A stretch of DNA of 64,000 nt, taken from Orrella marina (GTDB lineage: Bacteria > Pseudomonadota > Gammaproteobacteria > Burkholderiales > Burkholderiaceae_B). Shown here in pieces: positions 29,014-38,420 of the stretch (its first letter is position 1; every line of letters starts with the position of its first letter). Where the stretch lies: assembly GCF_003058465.1 (NCBI RefSeq), contig NZ_CP028901.1, positions 3,286,001-3,350,000 on the forward strand, given 5' to 3'. The notes beneath the pieces were generated by a model. It was not told where the DNA came from. It made no database searches and saw only the letters and a list, made by a program, of their open reading frames with translations. Both the position numbers and the translations under genes were made by a program.

Positions 29014-30197
29014 CCTTTCCCCCAGGTCAGAGATAACGTTCCGTCAGGTCGGAAACGGTACATATTGTTGAGCCACCCCAGTCCGAAGAGGCTAAGGACA
29101 TAGTCGTAATAGGGCGGTTGCTGGTCGATACTGGCTTCAAGTCCAGCAGTCCTGAGTAACGCTGAGTTCACGCGCTGATACTGTTTCTCCAGTAAGTCAG
29201 GTTGCCGGTTGGCGACAAAGTAAGGTAGTAGTGCCGCAGAGAATCCGAATGGTCCATTGCGATAAAGCTCACCAGTCTGGGTGTTGACGACTTCAGGGGG
29301 GAACTGCTGGCTGTCATTCCGGGTTGCAGTAATCATCCCGTCAAGCGACTTCAATATCCGACTGTAAAGCGGATCGCGGTGATCAGTCATGCCAGCCCAG
29401 AGGTAGGTACGAATGGCGTCATAGCTGCCATCGGGGCCTTTTCTGGGATCGACCATGAACGACGGTGGTGATTGCTTTGCCTGGTAAGTGGTCCAGTTTG
29501 GTGCAAAGCCCTTTGGTGACGTTTTGGCGATCAGGGTCGCTGTGTTATCCGCGATTTTCGACCAGGGGCCATTGGGTCGTTCGAGTGCAAGGCGCCGTAA
29601 CAATGGGACAGGCATGTAACTGGCATTGAGTTGCCAGGTTTGCTCTTCCGGATTGAAGAACCACTCGCGGCCAGGCAGAAGCATCTCACCAAGCCCGGGT
29701 AACGAATCGACCTCCTGTGCCTCGATGAGATCCAGCAGATTGTGAGCCTGCCTCGTGTAAGTGGGTTCGCTCCAGAGGCGGCCGGCTTCGAGCAATGCGT
29801 ACGCGTACCAGAGATTGGCATCCGATGCGGAGTTTGGGTCTAGCACCCGCCAGGATCCGTCGTCGGCCTTGCCCCATATCCATGCCGGCAATTGGCGGGT
29901 GGGGTCGCCACCGCTCAGGTTGTCGATCGACCAGTTCCACATCCGGTCGAACTGGTCGCGGTCGTCGGCAACCAAGGCAAAGAACATGCCGTAAGACTGT
30001 CCTTCTGACGAACTGTGCTGCATCGGTGTACTGGCGTCCAGCACCCTGCCGCTGTCCTGGATGAAGTGGTTCTCGAACGCACTCCACAAAGCCCACTCTG
30101 CCTTCTGGCAGGTCGTGCTCGTAGCGGACAGCGCTGGCTGCAGTACCATCATCACCAGAAAACTACCAAGTGCTCCGATCTTGCTTGCTCGCATCAT
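28992..30197 (-). CDS. bcsZ: BcsZ, periplasmic endo-1,4-beta-glucanase (GH8)
   Basis: 401 residues with a signal peptide ending near PALSATST. The GH8 catalytic acid is Glu65 in SSSEGQSYGM, and the conserved Asp126 lies in SASDANLWYAY; a further conserved Asp is in DGSYDAIRTYLW. BcsZ cleaves cellulose in the periplasm and tunes polymer length and output. It starts 7 bp after the second bcsB and overlaps bcsC by 22 bp. The length is slightly above the 368 residues of the E. coli enzyme. All active-site positions are kept, so it is probably functional. Confidence 0.94.
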   Translation of the reverse strand: MMRASKIGALGSFLVMMVLQPALSATSTTCQKAEWALWSAFENHFIQDSGRVLDASTPMQHSSSEGQSYGMFFALVADDRDQFDRMWNWSIDNLSGGDPTRQLPAWIWGKADDGSWRVLDPNSASDANLWYAYALLEAGRLWSEPTYTRQAHNLLDLIEAQEVDSLPGLGEMLLPGREWFFNPEEQTWQLNASYMPVPLLRRLALERPNGPWSKIADNTATLIAKTSPKGFAPNWTTYQAKQSPPSFMVDPRKGPDGSYDAIRTYLWAGMTDHRDPLYSRILKSLDGMITATRNDSQQFPPEVVNTQTGELYRNGPFGFSAALLPYFVANRQPDLLEKQYQRVNSALLRTAGLEASIDQQPPYYDYVLSLFGLGWLNNMYRFRPDGTLSLTWGKGCLNTTG

Positions 30198-30204
30198 GTG
30201 CTCC

Positions 30205-32595
30205 TCACGAGCCTTTTCGGCGACGAAACAGACGTCTGTAGACGGATATCAGAAAAAGCAGCAACAGCGCCAGAAAAATTGCACCGACCCACCAGTACGA
30301 CAGAGCACCTGGCCAGTACTGGACGATGGTCCATTCAAGTCCGCGCCAGAATCCGAGTTCTCCAATGGAATAACTGTACTGCGAAGCCAGTGGAGTCACC
30401 CCGTTTGGGTGGATGACGGCAAGGCTACCCATCAGGTTGCCACTGAAATCGTCTCCACCCAGCAACGCTTTGTTCACCAAAGCGAGTCCCTGTGGCTGAC
30501 TGCTTGCGATCAGCACAACACTGCGGCCAGGTGCGACGGGTGATTCGAATCCGGCAACAATTGCTACTTCGCCGGCACTATCGTAGACGAGGTCGTTACG
30601 TACTGGGCTCTGGACCGTGCGCGGATCCGGTGGGATCCAGTCCACCGATCTGAAGAGAAGATCCGATGTTCCGAATCGCTTTCGCTCGCCTGCCAGCATG
30701 GCCGGCATGTGTTCTGACCATCCCTCGAGCCAGCGCTGGTCGCCGGAAGAGATGATCACAATGTCTTTGTCTGTAACTTCCAAACCAGACTGACCCAGTC
30801 TCACGGTGAGGTGGGTGCCGGGATAGCCCGTCGACGCGCCGAATCGACCCATCAGTGTCAGATACGCCGAGACATCTTCGGAGGAGGGGGGCGATGCAAG
30901 GATGACGGCGGTCTGCGAGAGATCCGCGAGCCGTGTGTATGGAAAGCCGGTCCTGCCAAAGGCCTCGAGGTTCGGTAGCGGCATGAAGTGCGGATAGCCG
31001 CTGAAGTCAATTGTCGAGTCCGGATCAATCCGGCCGCGTACGTTGTCGATGATGATGTCCCGACAAGCACCTTCCTTGATGTAGTCAAACATGAACCGGA
31101 ACTCAAGCTCAGACTGAGACTTCAGCAGATCCAGCGGAACCCCCATCTTCACATCTACAGGAAACATGGAACCAGGATCGAGTTTCTTAAGCCACGATTC
31201 GTCCTTCATCTCTTCGGCTGATTCCAGTGAGAAAGAGCGCAGAAATTGTTCGTTGGCGCTGACGATCAGTGCGGAATCTGTCGTGCCCGGTTGAACGGTG
31301 TAACGGTAGCGCAGGTCGACTGGAACCGGGTGTGCTCTCCAGCCAAACAAGTCGGGAGGCAAACGAAGGTCCATTCTTACGGGGCCACCTTGATAGCCGA
31401 TCGAATTCAGATTCTGCTCTGGAATCAGCTCGCCGAACCGGACCGGTCGGTCGGTACGAACCCAGTTCGGTGCGTCATACGGCTGCCGAGGATCGATCTG
31501 GTCGATCTGGCTGATTGTGACAGCCTGCCCGGTCAGTGTGGCCGCGCCTGTGACGAGTGCTTGAGCGGCCTGCCTGATCTCCTGTGCGTTGCGACCCATC
31601 ACCCATAGCAGCTTGCCACTGGAGTCGTTCGGATTGGCAGTAATGGCCAGAGTCGGGCCCGAGACAGCCGGCAATGATGCTGATGTGTCTGATTTCATCA
31701 GCACGATGGCATTACCTTTGGCGGGATAGCTACCATCGAGGTGAGCAGAAAACAATGCGCCGCGGTAACTGGCCAGAGCGCCAAACCATGACGCGATCAT
31801 GCCGGCCGACTCCAGCGTCGTCTCCGTTCTGTCATTGGCAAAGACAATGGGGAGTTGTAGTGTGCGAGAGTCACGTTGGTCAAAGAATGGAACCGGGAGC
31901 TTGGACAGCTCGTTCGGCAGGGGGATGTGATCCACATTCAGTGACAAGGTACTTTTGTTGCTGATGCTGGCCCACAGGCTGGAATGCAGGGGGTCTTCGC
32001 ACTCCAGGGTGTAGTGACCAATCAGCTGAAATCTCAACTGGTTGAATTCGGTGAACAGATGTGCGGGCAGATTGATATTTCTTCTCAGCGTTCTGCCTGC
32101 TTCGTCACGTGGCACCGGAATGGAGAAGGCAATCTCGTCATTGACCAGAACGTTGATATGAGAATACTCACTGAGCAGAGCGGGTGAGTAGCTATAGGTC
32201 AGGTCCACTTCGGCACGAGTGACCAGCTCGTCAGCCCTGACATTGAAAAATACACTGTCACTGCCGTCGATGCCGCGCAGGCTGAAAGGGTAGCGTGCAC
32301 CGAGCTCTTCGAAGGTGTAGCGGTGATTGGGCTCAACGACCTTGGGCGGGCGCGATGGAATCGGTGACGGTGTTTCCAGTGACTTCAGATTCAGTGCCGG
32401 TGCTTCAACACTCGTCGCAGACGCAGATGCTGACGGCAGTGTAGGCCAGGCGGACGGGTCCGGATTAAGTTGCTGACCGAAGGCCACGCCTGTGCTACCC
32501 AGCGTCAAAGCCGCAACCTGCATAATGGCAGCAAACGCAAAAACCGCAGTGGCCGGTGCTGGACGTAATTTGCTGGACAAGAAGGCGGTTTTCAT
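30205..32595 (-). CDS. bcsB: BcsB paralogue 2, cellulose synthase periplasmic subunit
   Basis: 796 residues: a signal peptide near residues 15-40, a Pro/Ser/Ala-rich linker, tandem jellyroll (CBD) and ferredoxin-like domains, and a C-terminal membrane anchor (WVGAIFLALLLLFLISVY) followed by a basic tail. The conserved LIGHYTLECEDPLH and APNWVRTDRPVRFGEL motifs are present. BcsB stacks on BcsA and guides the polymer through the periplasm. It lies 11 bp after a second full-length bcsB and shares motifs with it along its whole length. The linker before the first domain is longer than in the other copy. Both copies look complete. Confidence 0.92.
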   Translation of the reverse strand: MKTAFLSSKLRPAPATAVFAFAAIMQVAALTLGSTGVAFGQQLNPDPSAWPTLPSASASATSVEAPALNLKSLETPSPIPSRPPKVVEPNHRYTFEELGARYPFSLRGIDGSDSVFFNVRADELVTRAEVDLTYSYSPALLSEYSHINVLVNDEIAFSIPVPRDEAGRTLRRNINLPAHLFTEFNQLRFQLIGHYTLECEDPLHSSLWASISNKSTLSLNVDHIPLPNELSKLPVPFFDQRDSRTLQLPIVFANDRTETTLESAGMIASWFGALASYRGALFSAHLDGSYPAKGNAIVLMKSDTSASLPAVSGPTLAITANPNDSSGKLLWVMGRNAQEIRQAAQALVTGAATLTGQAVTISQIDQIDPRQPYDAPNWVRTDRPVRFGELIPEQNLNSIGYQGGPVRMDLRLPPDLFGWRAHPVPVDLRYRYTVQPGTTDSALIVSANEQFLRSFSLESAEEMKDESWLKKLDPGSMFPVDVKMGVPLDLLKSQSELEFRFMFDYIKEGACRDIIIDNVRGRIDPDSTIDFSGYPHFMPLPNLEAFGRTGFPYTRLADLSQTAVILASPPSSEDVSAYLTLMGRFGASTGYPGTHLTVRLGQSGLEVTDKDIVIISSGDQRWLEGWSEHMPAMLAGERKRFGTSDLLFRSVDWIPPDPRTVQSPVRNDLVYDSAGEVAIVAGFESPVAPGRSVVLIASSQPQGLALVNKALLGGDDFSGNLMGSLAVIHPNGVTPLASQYSYSIGELGFWRGLEWTIVQYWPGALSYWWVGAIFLALLLLFLISVYRRLFRRRKGS

Positions 32596-32606
32596 TGCTT
32601 TATTAC

Positions 32607-34895
32607 CTACACGTTATCGTTTGGCTGGTGCGCACTGGGAGATCCGACCAGCAGACGGCTCTGGGCTCTGGCACGCAGTGACAGGTACAAGACGACCGCA
32701 GTCAGCACGGCACCCACAAGAAAAATCACGAACAGAATGCCCGGGTGATCGGACAGAAACCAGAGGACGCTCTGAAAGACGCCCAGGCTGCCGACGTAGT
32801 AGGTCTGCGCGGTTGAAAGCGATTCGATCCGGTCATTGCGTACGGAGACGAGGCTGCCCTGGAATTCTTGTGCCTGATCATCATCGAACAGCATGAACTG
32901 CACCGCCTCCTGCATACTCTGCCCACCCTCACCGGCGACGACCACGACGCTGCGTCCACTGGTGACTGGTGATTCGAAACCTGCTACGTAAACGCCATTG
33001 ACGGGCCTGGTGAGCGGGAGCGGTGTCTGGTGGCTGAACGGGTTGGTCGTAAAGAAACGTTTCAGCGAAGTCCACCAGTCACTTTGGGTTGTTTCAGGTG
33101 CGGGCGCTGGAATGTGATCTCGCCATCTGGCAAGAATGCCGGTGGAATCATCTGTCGCAATCAGAAGCAGGTCTTTCTCTTCCAGATCGTTCGCCTCGCG
33201 CCTGACCGTCAGGCCGGTTGCGGGATAGCCCGTGGTCTGGCCAATCTTTCCCAGAATGGTCAGGAACGTTGCTATCTCATGCGTGCCCGCGTTTTGCGAA
33301 AGCAGGACAACGGACTCTGACAGGTCGGCCATGCGCGAATATGGAAACCCCGCCGTGCGGAATGCGGCAAGATCAGGCATGGCCATATGATGGGGCAGAC
33401 CAGTGAGGTCGATTGTTGATTGCGGGTCAATCCCGCTGTGGCGTGTGTCGAGCATGCTGCCACCACATTCCGTTCGCAGCGGAGTCGGGTACTTGAACTG
33501 AAACTGTAGCTGAGCCTGAGACTCCAGCAGTGGTAGCGGCAAGGGGATTGTCTGACTGGCGATGCCGGGTACCTGGGTCAGTGCTCCCCAAGCCCCTTCA
33601 TAAGAGTCTCCAAGCTTGACTTCCTGCACGAACTGCTGGTTGATCAGCACCACCAGTGTAGAGTCCTCCACCTTGCTCAATGGCGTGTATCGATAGCGCA
33701 GATCCATGGGAACAGTGAGGGTGCGCCAGCCAGAAAGATCGGGAGGAAGCCGAACGCCCATGCTGATCGGTGGCGGATCAAAACCTGCAACCGTCATGTC
33801 ACCGGAGGGAAGTAGTTCGCCCAGATAAACCGGACGATCCGTGGGCAGCCAGTTGGGTGCGTCGTAGGGCTTGCGTGGCTCAGCCTGAATGTCCTTGGCT
33901 TGCACGGTCGGCCCGGACAGTGTCTGCGCGCCCAGAGCAAGCGAGACAGCCGCTTTGCGAATCTCATCATCATCGCGTCCCATGACCAGCAGAAGCTTGC
34001 CCGTCAGGTCGTTGGGGTTGGTGCGCATCGCCAGAGTGGGCCCCTGGATGGAGGGCAGGTCTACACCTGGCAGTGATTCGTTCGGCCCGAGCACGATGAT
34101 GGCATGTCCGCTGGACGGAATGCCCTCCGATGCAATCGAGATCTCCGTTCCCCGATAGGAGGCGAGTGCTCCGAGCCAGGACGCAAGAATGCCGGCTGCC
34201 TCTAGCCGACGATCCGATGGGCGGCCAAGTATGAATGCCATCTTCTGCATGCGCAGGTCCCTGGCATCAAAGAACGGCACTGGCAGGATGCCCAGATCGT
34301 CAGGCAACGCACGCGGTTCGGCGTCGAACACCAGCTTGCTGGACTGATCAATGGAGACCCACAAATCTTGATGCAACGGGTTCTCGCAGCCCATGGTGTA
34401 GTGACCAATCAGTTGCAACTCGAGCACGTTGTAGGGCTCCAGTCCGGCCACGGGCAGGTCGATCTGGGTGCGGTTTAACGAAGTGGCTGACCGTGCGGGG
34501 AGTGGCAGCGTGGCAATTACACCTCCATTCAGTAAAACATTCAGATGCGACAGGTTTTCGAGGAGTGCCGAGGAGTAGGTGTAGGCCAGATCAAGCGTCA
34601 GGCCCCGGATATGCTGATCTTCTCGCACACCGAATGCGACCCCCCTGCGGGCATCCACGCCGCGAAGGTCCCATTGGGGAGCATTGCTGTAAGGGTCCAG
34701 TCGGATGGCGTATTGCCGGGTGCTTGCGGGCTTGCTACCGTCGTACGAGCCGGCATTCCAGCCGGCACTACCACCGACACTCTCACCATGCGGATTTGCC
34801 GGTTCGGTTTGGGCCCAGGTGGCACAGGCTAGACTGGCAGCGATTGCTGCCAGACAGCTCCTGAGATTCAGCCAGGACCGTTTTGGCGTTCTCAT
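32607..34895 (-). CDS. bcsB: BcsB paralogue 1, cellulose synthase periplasmic subunit
   Basis: 762 residues from the ATG at 34895, which overlaps the bcsA stop as ATGA; the open frame upstream to 35057 lies inside bcsA. A signal peptide ends near ACATWAQ. The BcsB body has LIGHYTMGCENPLH, ASWLGALASYRG, APNWLPTDRPVYLGEL and a paired Cys in RTECGG. It ends with one transmembrane helix (ILFVIFLVGAVLTAVVLYL) and a short tail. As the copy adjacent to bcsA, it is the likely partner for the BcsA transmembrane core. The second paralogue follows after 11 bp. Two BcsB proteins could form a mixed periplasmic crown. Confidence 0.92.
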   Translation of the reverse strand: MRTPKRSWLNLRSCLAAIAASLACATWAQTEPANPHGESVGGSAGWNAGSYDGSKPASTRQYAIRLDPYSNAPQWDLRGVDARRGVAFGVREDQHIRGLTLDLAYTYSSALLENLSHLNVLLNGGVIATLPLPARSATSLNRTQIDLPVAGLEPYNVLELQLIGHYTMGCENPLHQDLWVSIDQSSKLVFDAEPRALPDDLGILPVPFFDARDLRMQKMAFILGRPSDRRLEAAGILASWLGALASYRGTEISIASEGIPSSGHAIIVLGPNESLPGVDLPSIQGPTLAMRTNPNDLTGKLLLVMGRDDDEIRKAAVSLALGAQTLSGPTVQAKDIQAEPRKPYDAPNWLPTDRPVYLGELLPSGDMTVAGFDPPPISMGVRLPPDLSGWRTLTVPMDLRYRYTPLSKVEDSTLVVLINQQFVQEVKLGDSYEGAWGALTQVPGIASQTIPLPLPLLESQAQLQFQFKYPTPLRTECGGSMLDTRHSGIDPQSTIDLTGLPHHMAMPDLAAFRTAGFPYSRMADLSESVVLLSQNAGTHEIATFLTILGKIGQTTGYPATGLTVRREANDLEEKDLLLIATDDSTGILARWRDHIPAPAPETTQSDWWTSLKRFFTTNPFSHQTPLPLTRPVNGVYVAGFESPVTSGRSVVVVAGEGGQSMQEAVQFMLFDDDQAQEFQGSLVSVRNDRIESLSTAQTYYVGSLGVFQSVLWFLSDHPGILFVIFLVGAVLTAVVLYLSLRARAQSRLLVGSPSAHQPNDNV

Positions 34896-37078
34896 GACTG
34901 AGCCGGCCTCCGGCTCCAGACCCGACTCGCCCGGTTGCCAATCGCCTTGCCGGACTCCCGGATCAGCAGAAAAACGCCTCGCACCCCAAACCGGCCGATC
35001 TGCCTGATGGCGCTCAGAGGAGAGTCTGGAACCGTGTTGACCCATTTCTGAGCCCACAGATCCGCGCGTCCGAAGGTCATCTGTGAGAGTCGCACTTGCT
35101 GTTCGATCGACAGCTCATAGAAGCGCAGCCCGATCCTGTTGTCACTGTTGAATCGAACTCTGGCCGGAAAGATCTCTTCTTCGTCACCCCGAAACAGCGA
35201 GACGTACACCAGCTCTCCCAGTTCGATGTTCAGGGGACCCTTCATGACCAGACCCAGGCCGTCTGCGGAAAAGTCACTGGTGTGACACACAAACCGGTGT
35301 CCGGTGGGCAGTGCCAGTGTGGCCGGGATGCTGAAGTTCACACGAGGTGACGCGCGCAACTGCTTCTGTTCCCCAGCAACGGCCACACTGGCACCGCAAA
35401 TGACGACGTTGTGTGTTGTCCAGACCAGGTTGAAGACGGCCGTGTAGATCAGAGACTGGTCACCGCCACTTGTGAGGATCAGCCAGATACCGATGAACAT
35501 ACCTGCCACGTTGAGCAGCAGCAAAATGATGTAGGGGCGTGCAAGCACCCAGTCAAAGTATGACTCGTTCTTGATTCCACCTTTCGCAGTGACATTGAAA
35601 GTTGCCTTGTCTGGATTGATCAGCGTGGCCAGTGTTGGTCGCATGAGATACCAGGCCAGTACCGACTCGTAAACCTCGTTCCAGAAAGAATGGCGAAATC
35701 GACCCTGGATCTGCAGGTTTGTGATCTGTGCGTGCAGAATGTGAGGAAAGACATATGCGAGAATCATCAAGGGGGCGGCCTGAAAGACGTGAGCCCCGAA
35801 AAAAAGATAGGCCAGCGGTGCAGTCAGAAACACCAGCCGTGGAAGACCATAGAAAAAGTGCAGCGAAGCACTGAGGTAGCAGATTCGCTGGCTGAGCTTC
35901 AGACCTTTGATGACCAGCGGATTGTGGTTGCGCATGATCTGCGCCATGCCACGCCCCCAGCGGATTCGCTGACCGATGTGGCGTGACAGCGTCTCGGTTG
36001 CAAGCCCGGCCGCCAGTGGCAGGGCCAGGTAGGCCGTATTCAGCCCGATGCTGTTCATCTTGAGAGCGGTAAGCGCGTCTTCGGTCACGCTTTCAGTGGC
36101 CATGCCACCGACCTGCATCATGTGCTCCCGGCGAATAACTGCGCAAGACCCGCAAAAGAATGTGGCGTTCCACAGGTCATTACTATCCTGAGTCAGACCG
36201 TAGAAAAGCTGCCCTTCATTAGGAACCCGATTGAATACATCCAGATTCTGCTCCATCGGATCGGGGGAGAAGAACACGTGTGGTGTCTGCAGCATGGCGA
36301 GCTTGGGATCTTTGATGAACCAGCCCAGTGCGATTTGCAGAAACGATCGAGTCGGTATGTGGTCGCAATCAAAAATCGCGACAAATTCGCCATCCGTCTT
36401 CTCTAATGCAGCATTGATGTTGCCTGCTTTTGCGTGCTTGTTGTCCGGGCGAATCAGGTAGCCGATGCCAGCTTGCTCGCAGAACTCGCGTAACTCATCT
36501 CGACGACCATCATCGAGCACGTAGATGTTCAGACGATCCGATGGCCAGTCGAGCAGTTTGGCAGCGACGGCAGTCTGCCGTACTACCGAGATCGGCTCGT
36601 TGTAGGTTGGAATAAAGACGTCGACAGACGGCCAGGTCGAGCTGTCCGGCGGCATGAATGCAGGCTTGCGCTGCAGCGGCCATGCCGACTGAAAGTAGCT
36701 CAGAAAGAGCGTGAGCATCGCGTAAAGCTCTGCCATCATCAGACCGTAGCCGAACATCGCATCGACCCAGTTCTCAAAGCCCAGTGTTTCTGTGACGCGC
36801 CAATACAGATAGCGCAGACTGGCCGCAGATGAAAGCATCATCAGTATCAGCACAGCCAGCCGATTGGTCGAAACCCTGGTGATGGCGTAGGCCGTGGCGA
36901 AAGTAATGAGACCGAACAGAATCTGGTGAGTCAGGCTCAGTGGAGTGACAACCACGCTGATAAAAAACAGCAACGAAACAGACAGTGCGAGCCACTGAAA
37001 GATCGGATAAGACCACACAGGAAGGCTGACAAGCGAATTGCCAGCTTTGGCTATCCTGGCTCTGAAAGTGGGGGTCAT
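34892..37078 (-). CDS. bcsA: BcsA, cellulose synthase catalytic subunit
   Basis: 728 residues from the ATG at 37078, which overlaps the bcsQ stop as ATGA. After four N-terminal helices comes a GT2 domain with all catalytic motifs: DDG (Asp189), DCD (237-239), TED (Asp334) and QRIRW (370-374). More helices follow, then a PilZ domain with RASPR (Arg575 to Arg579) and DFSADGLG (from Asp602), which bind c-di-GMP. The enzyme polymerises UDP-glucose and passes the glucan through its membrane channel; c-di-GMP should open the gate. All residues expected for an active, c-di-GMP-dependent synthase are present. It is the only complete BcsA in the window. Confidence 0.96.
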   Translation of the reverse strand: MTPTFRARIAKAGNSLVSLPVWSYPIFQWLALSVSLLFFISVVVTPLSLTHQILFGLITFATAYAITRVSTNRLAVLILMMLSSAASLRYLYWRVTETLGFENWVDAMFGYGLMMAELYAMLTLFLSYFQSAWPLQRKPAFMPPDSSTWPSVDVFIPTYNEPISVVRQTAVAAKLLDWPSDRLNIYVLDDGRRDELREFCEQAGIGYLIRPDNKHAKAGNINAALEKTDGEFVAIFDCDHIPTRSFLQIALGWFIKDPKLAMLQTPHVFFSPDPMEQNLDVFNRVPNEGQLFYGLTQDSNDLWNATFFCGSCAVIRREHMMQVGGMATESVTEDALTALKMNSIGLNTAYLALPLAAGLATETLSRHIGQRIRWGRGMAQIMRNHNPLVIKGLKLSQRICYLSASLHFFYGLPRLVFLTAPLAYLFFGAHVFQAAPLMILAYVFPHILHAQITNLQIQGRFRHSFWNEVYESVLAWYLMRPTLATLINPDKATFNVTAKGGIKNESYFDWVLARPYIILLLLNVAGMFIGIWLILTSGGDQSLIYTAVFNLVWTTHNVVICGASVAVAGEQKQLRASPRVNFSIPATLALPTGHRFVCHTSDFSADGLGLVMKGPLNIELGELVYVSLFRGDEEEIFPARVRFNSDNRIGLRFYELSIEQQVRLSQMTFGRADLWAQKWVNTVPDSPLSAIRQIGRFGVRGVFLLIRESGKAIGNRASRVWSRRPAQS

Positions 37079-37845
37079 CGACCAGCTCCCGGGCTGGATA
37101 GCCTGGCGCTGACCCACTTCGCGCATACACGCAAGTCACTCGCACCTTCACTGAAGGGAGCGTACTGCAACACGCTTTGTCCCCAGGCGAGCGCTTCGCT
37201 GATGGACTGGTCCTGATGGATCCGTCCAACGATACGTTCTCCGAACGATGCACGTAGCATCGACAATACATCGCGACTGAGTGCGCGGCTCTGGTCGCTC
37301 TGGTTGACGACCACGCCGTAGTCGCGAAACTCTGATCTGCCGATGCAATAAGTATCGAACAACGATTTCATTTGCGGCAAGGTCACGTATGAACCGGCGT
37401 CAGGTAGCACCACTGTGAGCGCCACAGTGGCAGCTGTGAGTGCCTGGGTCATGTAAACCGACGGTCCTGGCGGCGTGTCGAGTACCACGACCGCGTTGTC
37501 CGGCATGCTCAGTTGATTGAGTCTCTCTACCAGCCAGCGAGGGTTGTCAATCAAGCGGCCCTCGAAGTCCCTTCTTTGCGTCTCCGTGCACTCTCCGTAC
37601 GACAACAGCGCTACACCGGAAGGTGTCATCTCGATCAGTTCGCCAAAATTTGACGCGTCCGCACTGACAAGTCCGGGCGCACTGCCCGCTTCGAATGAAA
37701 AGTGAAACCGCAGTCCATTCTGAGGATCAAGATCAATTGCCAGTGCCGGGTGACCCAGTTCGTGCAAGGCAACGGCCAGATTGGCAGCGACCGTGCTCTT
37801 ACCGACGCCGCCTTTTGCTGAAACGATCGACAGAACATTCTTCAT
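37075..37845 (-). CDS. bcsQ: BcsQ/WssA-type ParA ATPase of the class I cellulose operon
   Basis: 256 residues with a canonical deviant Walker A (KGGVGKST at residue 11), a switch I Asp in IDLDPQNGL and Walker B VVVLDTPPG. It belongs to the MinD/ParA family, often named BcsQ or YhjQ in cellulose operons, which positions the cellulose machine. It overlaps the preceding bcsP by one base (TAATG) and bcsA by ATGA, so production is coupled to the synthase. Unlike the BcsQ at 16524-17255, it has the full P-loop lysine pair and is expected to hydrolyse ATP. Confidence 0.9.
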   Translation of the reverse strand: MKNVLSIVSAKGGVGKSTVAANLAVALHELGHPALAIDLDPQNGLRFHFSFEAGSAPGLVSADASNFGELIEMTPSGVALLSYGECTETQRRDFEGRLIDNPRWLVERLNQLSMPDNAVVVLDTPPGPSVYMTQALTAATVALTVVLPDAGSYVTLPQMKSLFDTYCIGRSEFRDYGVVVNQSDQSRALSRDVLSMLRASFGERIVGRIHQDQSISEALAWGQSVLQYAPFSEGASDLRVCAKWVSARLSSPGAGR

Positions 37846-38369
37846 TAGCGGCTTAAGCGACTGAACAGTGAGCGGATAGAGCCGGCAGGCTCTGGTGCCG
37901 CGGCAGGCGGTGGTGTGACTGGTTGTTCAGGATGCGAGGCAAGTGGTGCTCTGCGGCCCTCGAGTCGCTGGAACAGGGCACGGAGATCCCCGGACGTCTC
38001 GTGTGCGGACTGTGACTGCGCAACGGCAGGTGGCTCTACCCGGGCGTGCGAGGGAGGAGCGAACTGCGTAGCTGGCGCAGTATCCCTGTACTCAGCCGAT
38101 GCGACCGGAAACAACGGTTTTGGGGCAGCCGAGGATGTCGCAGCAGTACTGGACTGAGGAACAGAGCTGAAGGGTCGTGGCAGGGGGGCACGTGATGTGA
38201 CCGGCGTCACGGGCTCAGGTGCATCGGATTGAACATGAATACGCTGAAATACCGGCCACCGTTCACGGGTTGCCCGGTTTTGCTCGGTCTCGTAGATTTC
38301 CTGATACTGATCTGTGTTCTTCTCGCCGAACATGGCAAAAAGCTTGGTGACATCTTCCGATTTGCTCAT
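37845..38369 (-). CDS. bcsP: BcsP-like proline-rich cellulose accessory protein
   Basis: 174 residues, mostly a Pro/Ala/Ser-rich disordered region between short ordered ends. The N-terminus carries DVTKLFAMFGEK. The C-terminal part carries two copies of a short motif, DLRALFQRLEG and SIRSLFSRLSR, spaced about 40 residues apart, the second ending the protein. Proline-rich partners of BcsD (BcsH, BcsO, BcsP) use short motifs to dock on BcsD filaments. The position between bcsD and bcsQ is that of betaproteobacterial bcsP. The name rests on this position and composition; sequence identity cannot be judged for such a protein. Confidence 0.7.
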   Translation of the reverse strand: MSKSEDVTKLFAMFGEKNTDQYQEIYETEQNRATRERWPVFQRIHVQSDAPEPVTPVTSRAPLPRPFSSVPQSSTAATSSAAPKPLFPVASAEYRDTAPATQFAPPSHARVEPPAVAQSQSAHETSGDLRALFQRLEGRRAPLASHPEQPVTPPPAAAPEPAGSIRSLFSRLSR

Positions 38370-38420
38370 GGAAATACCTTAAGAAAGACTTTCTGGCAAT
38401 GGATTCGGCATAAACTGCTC

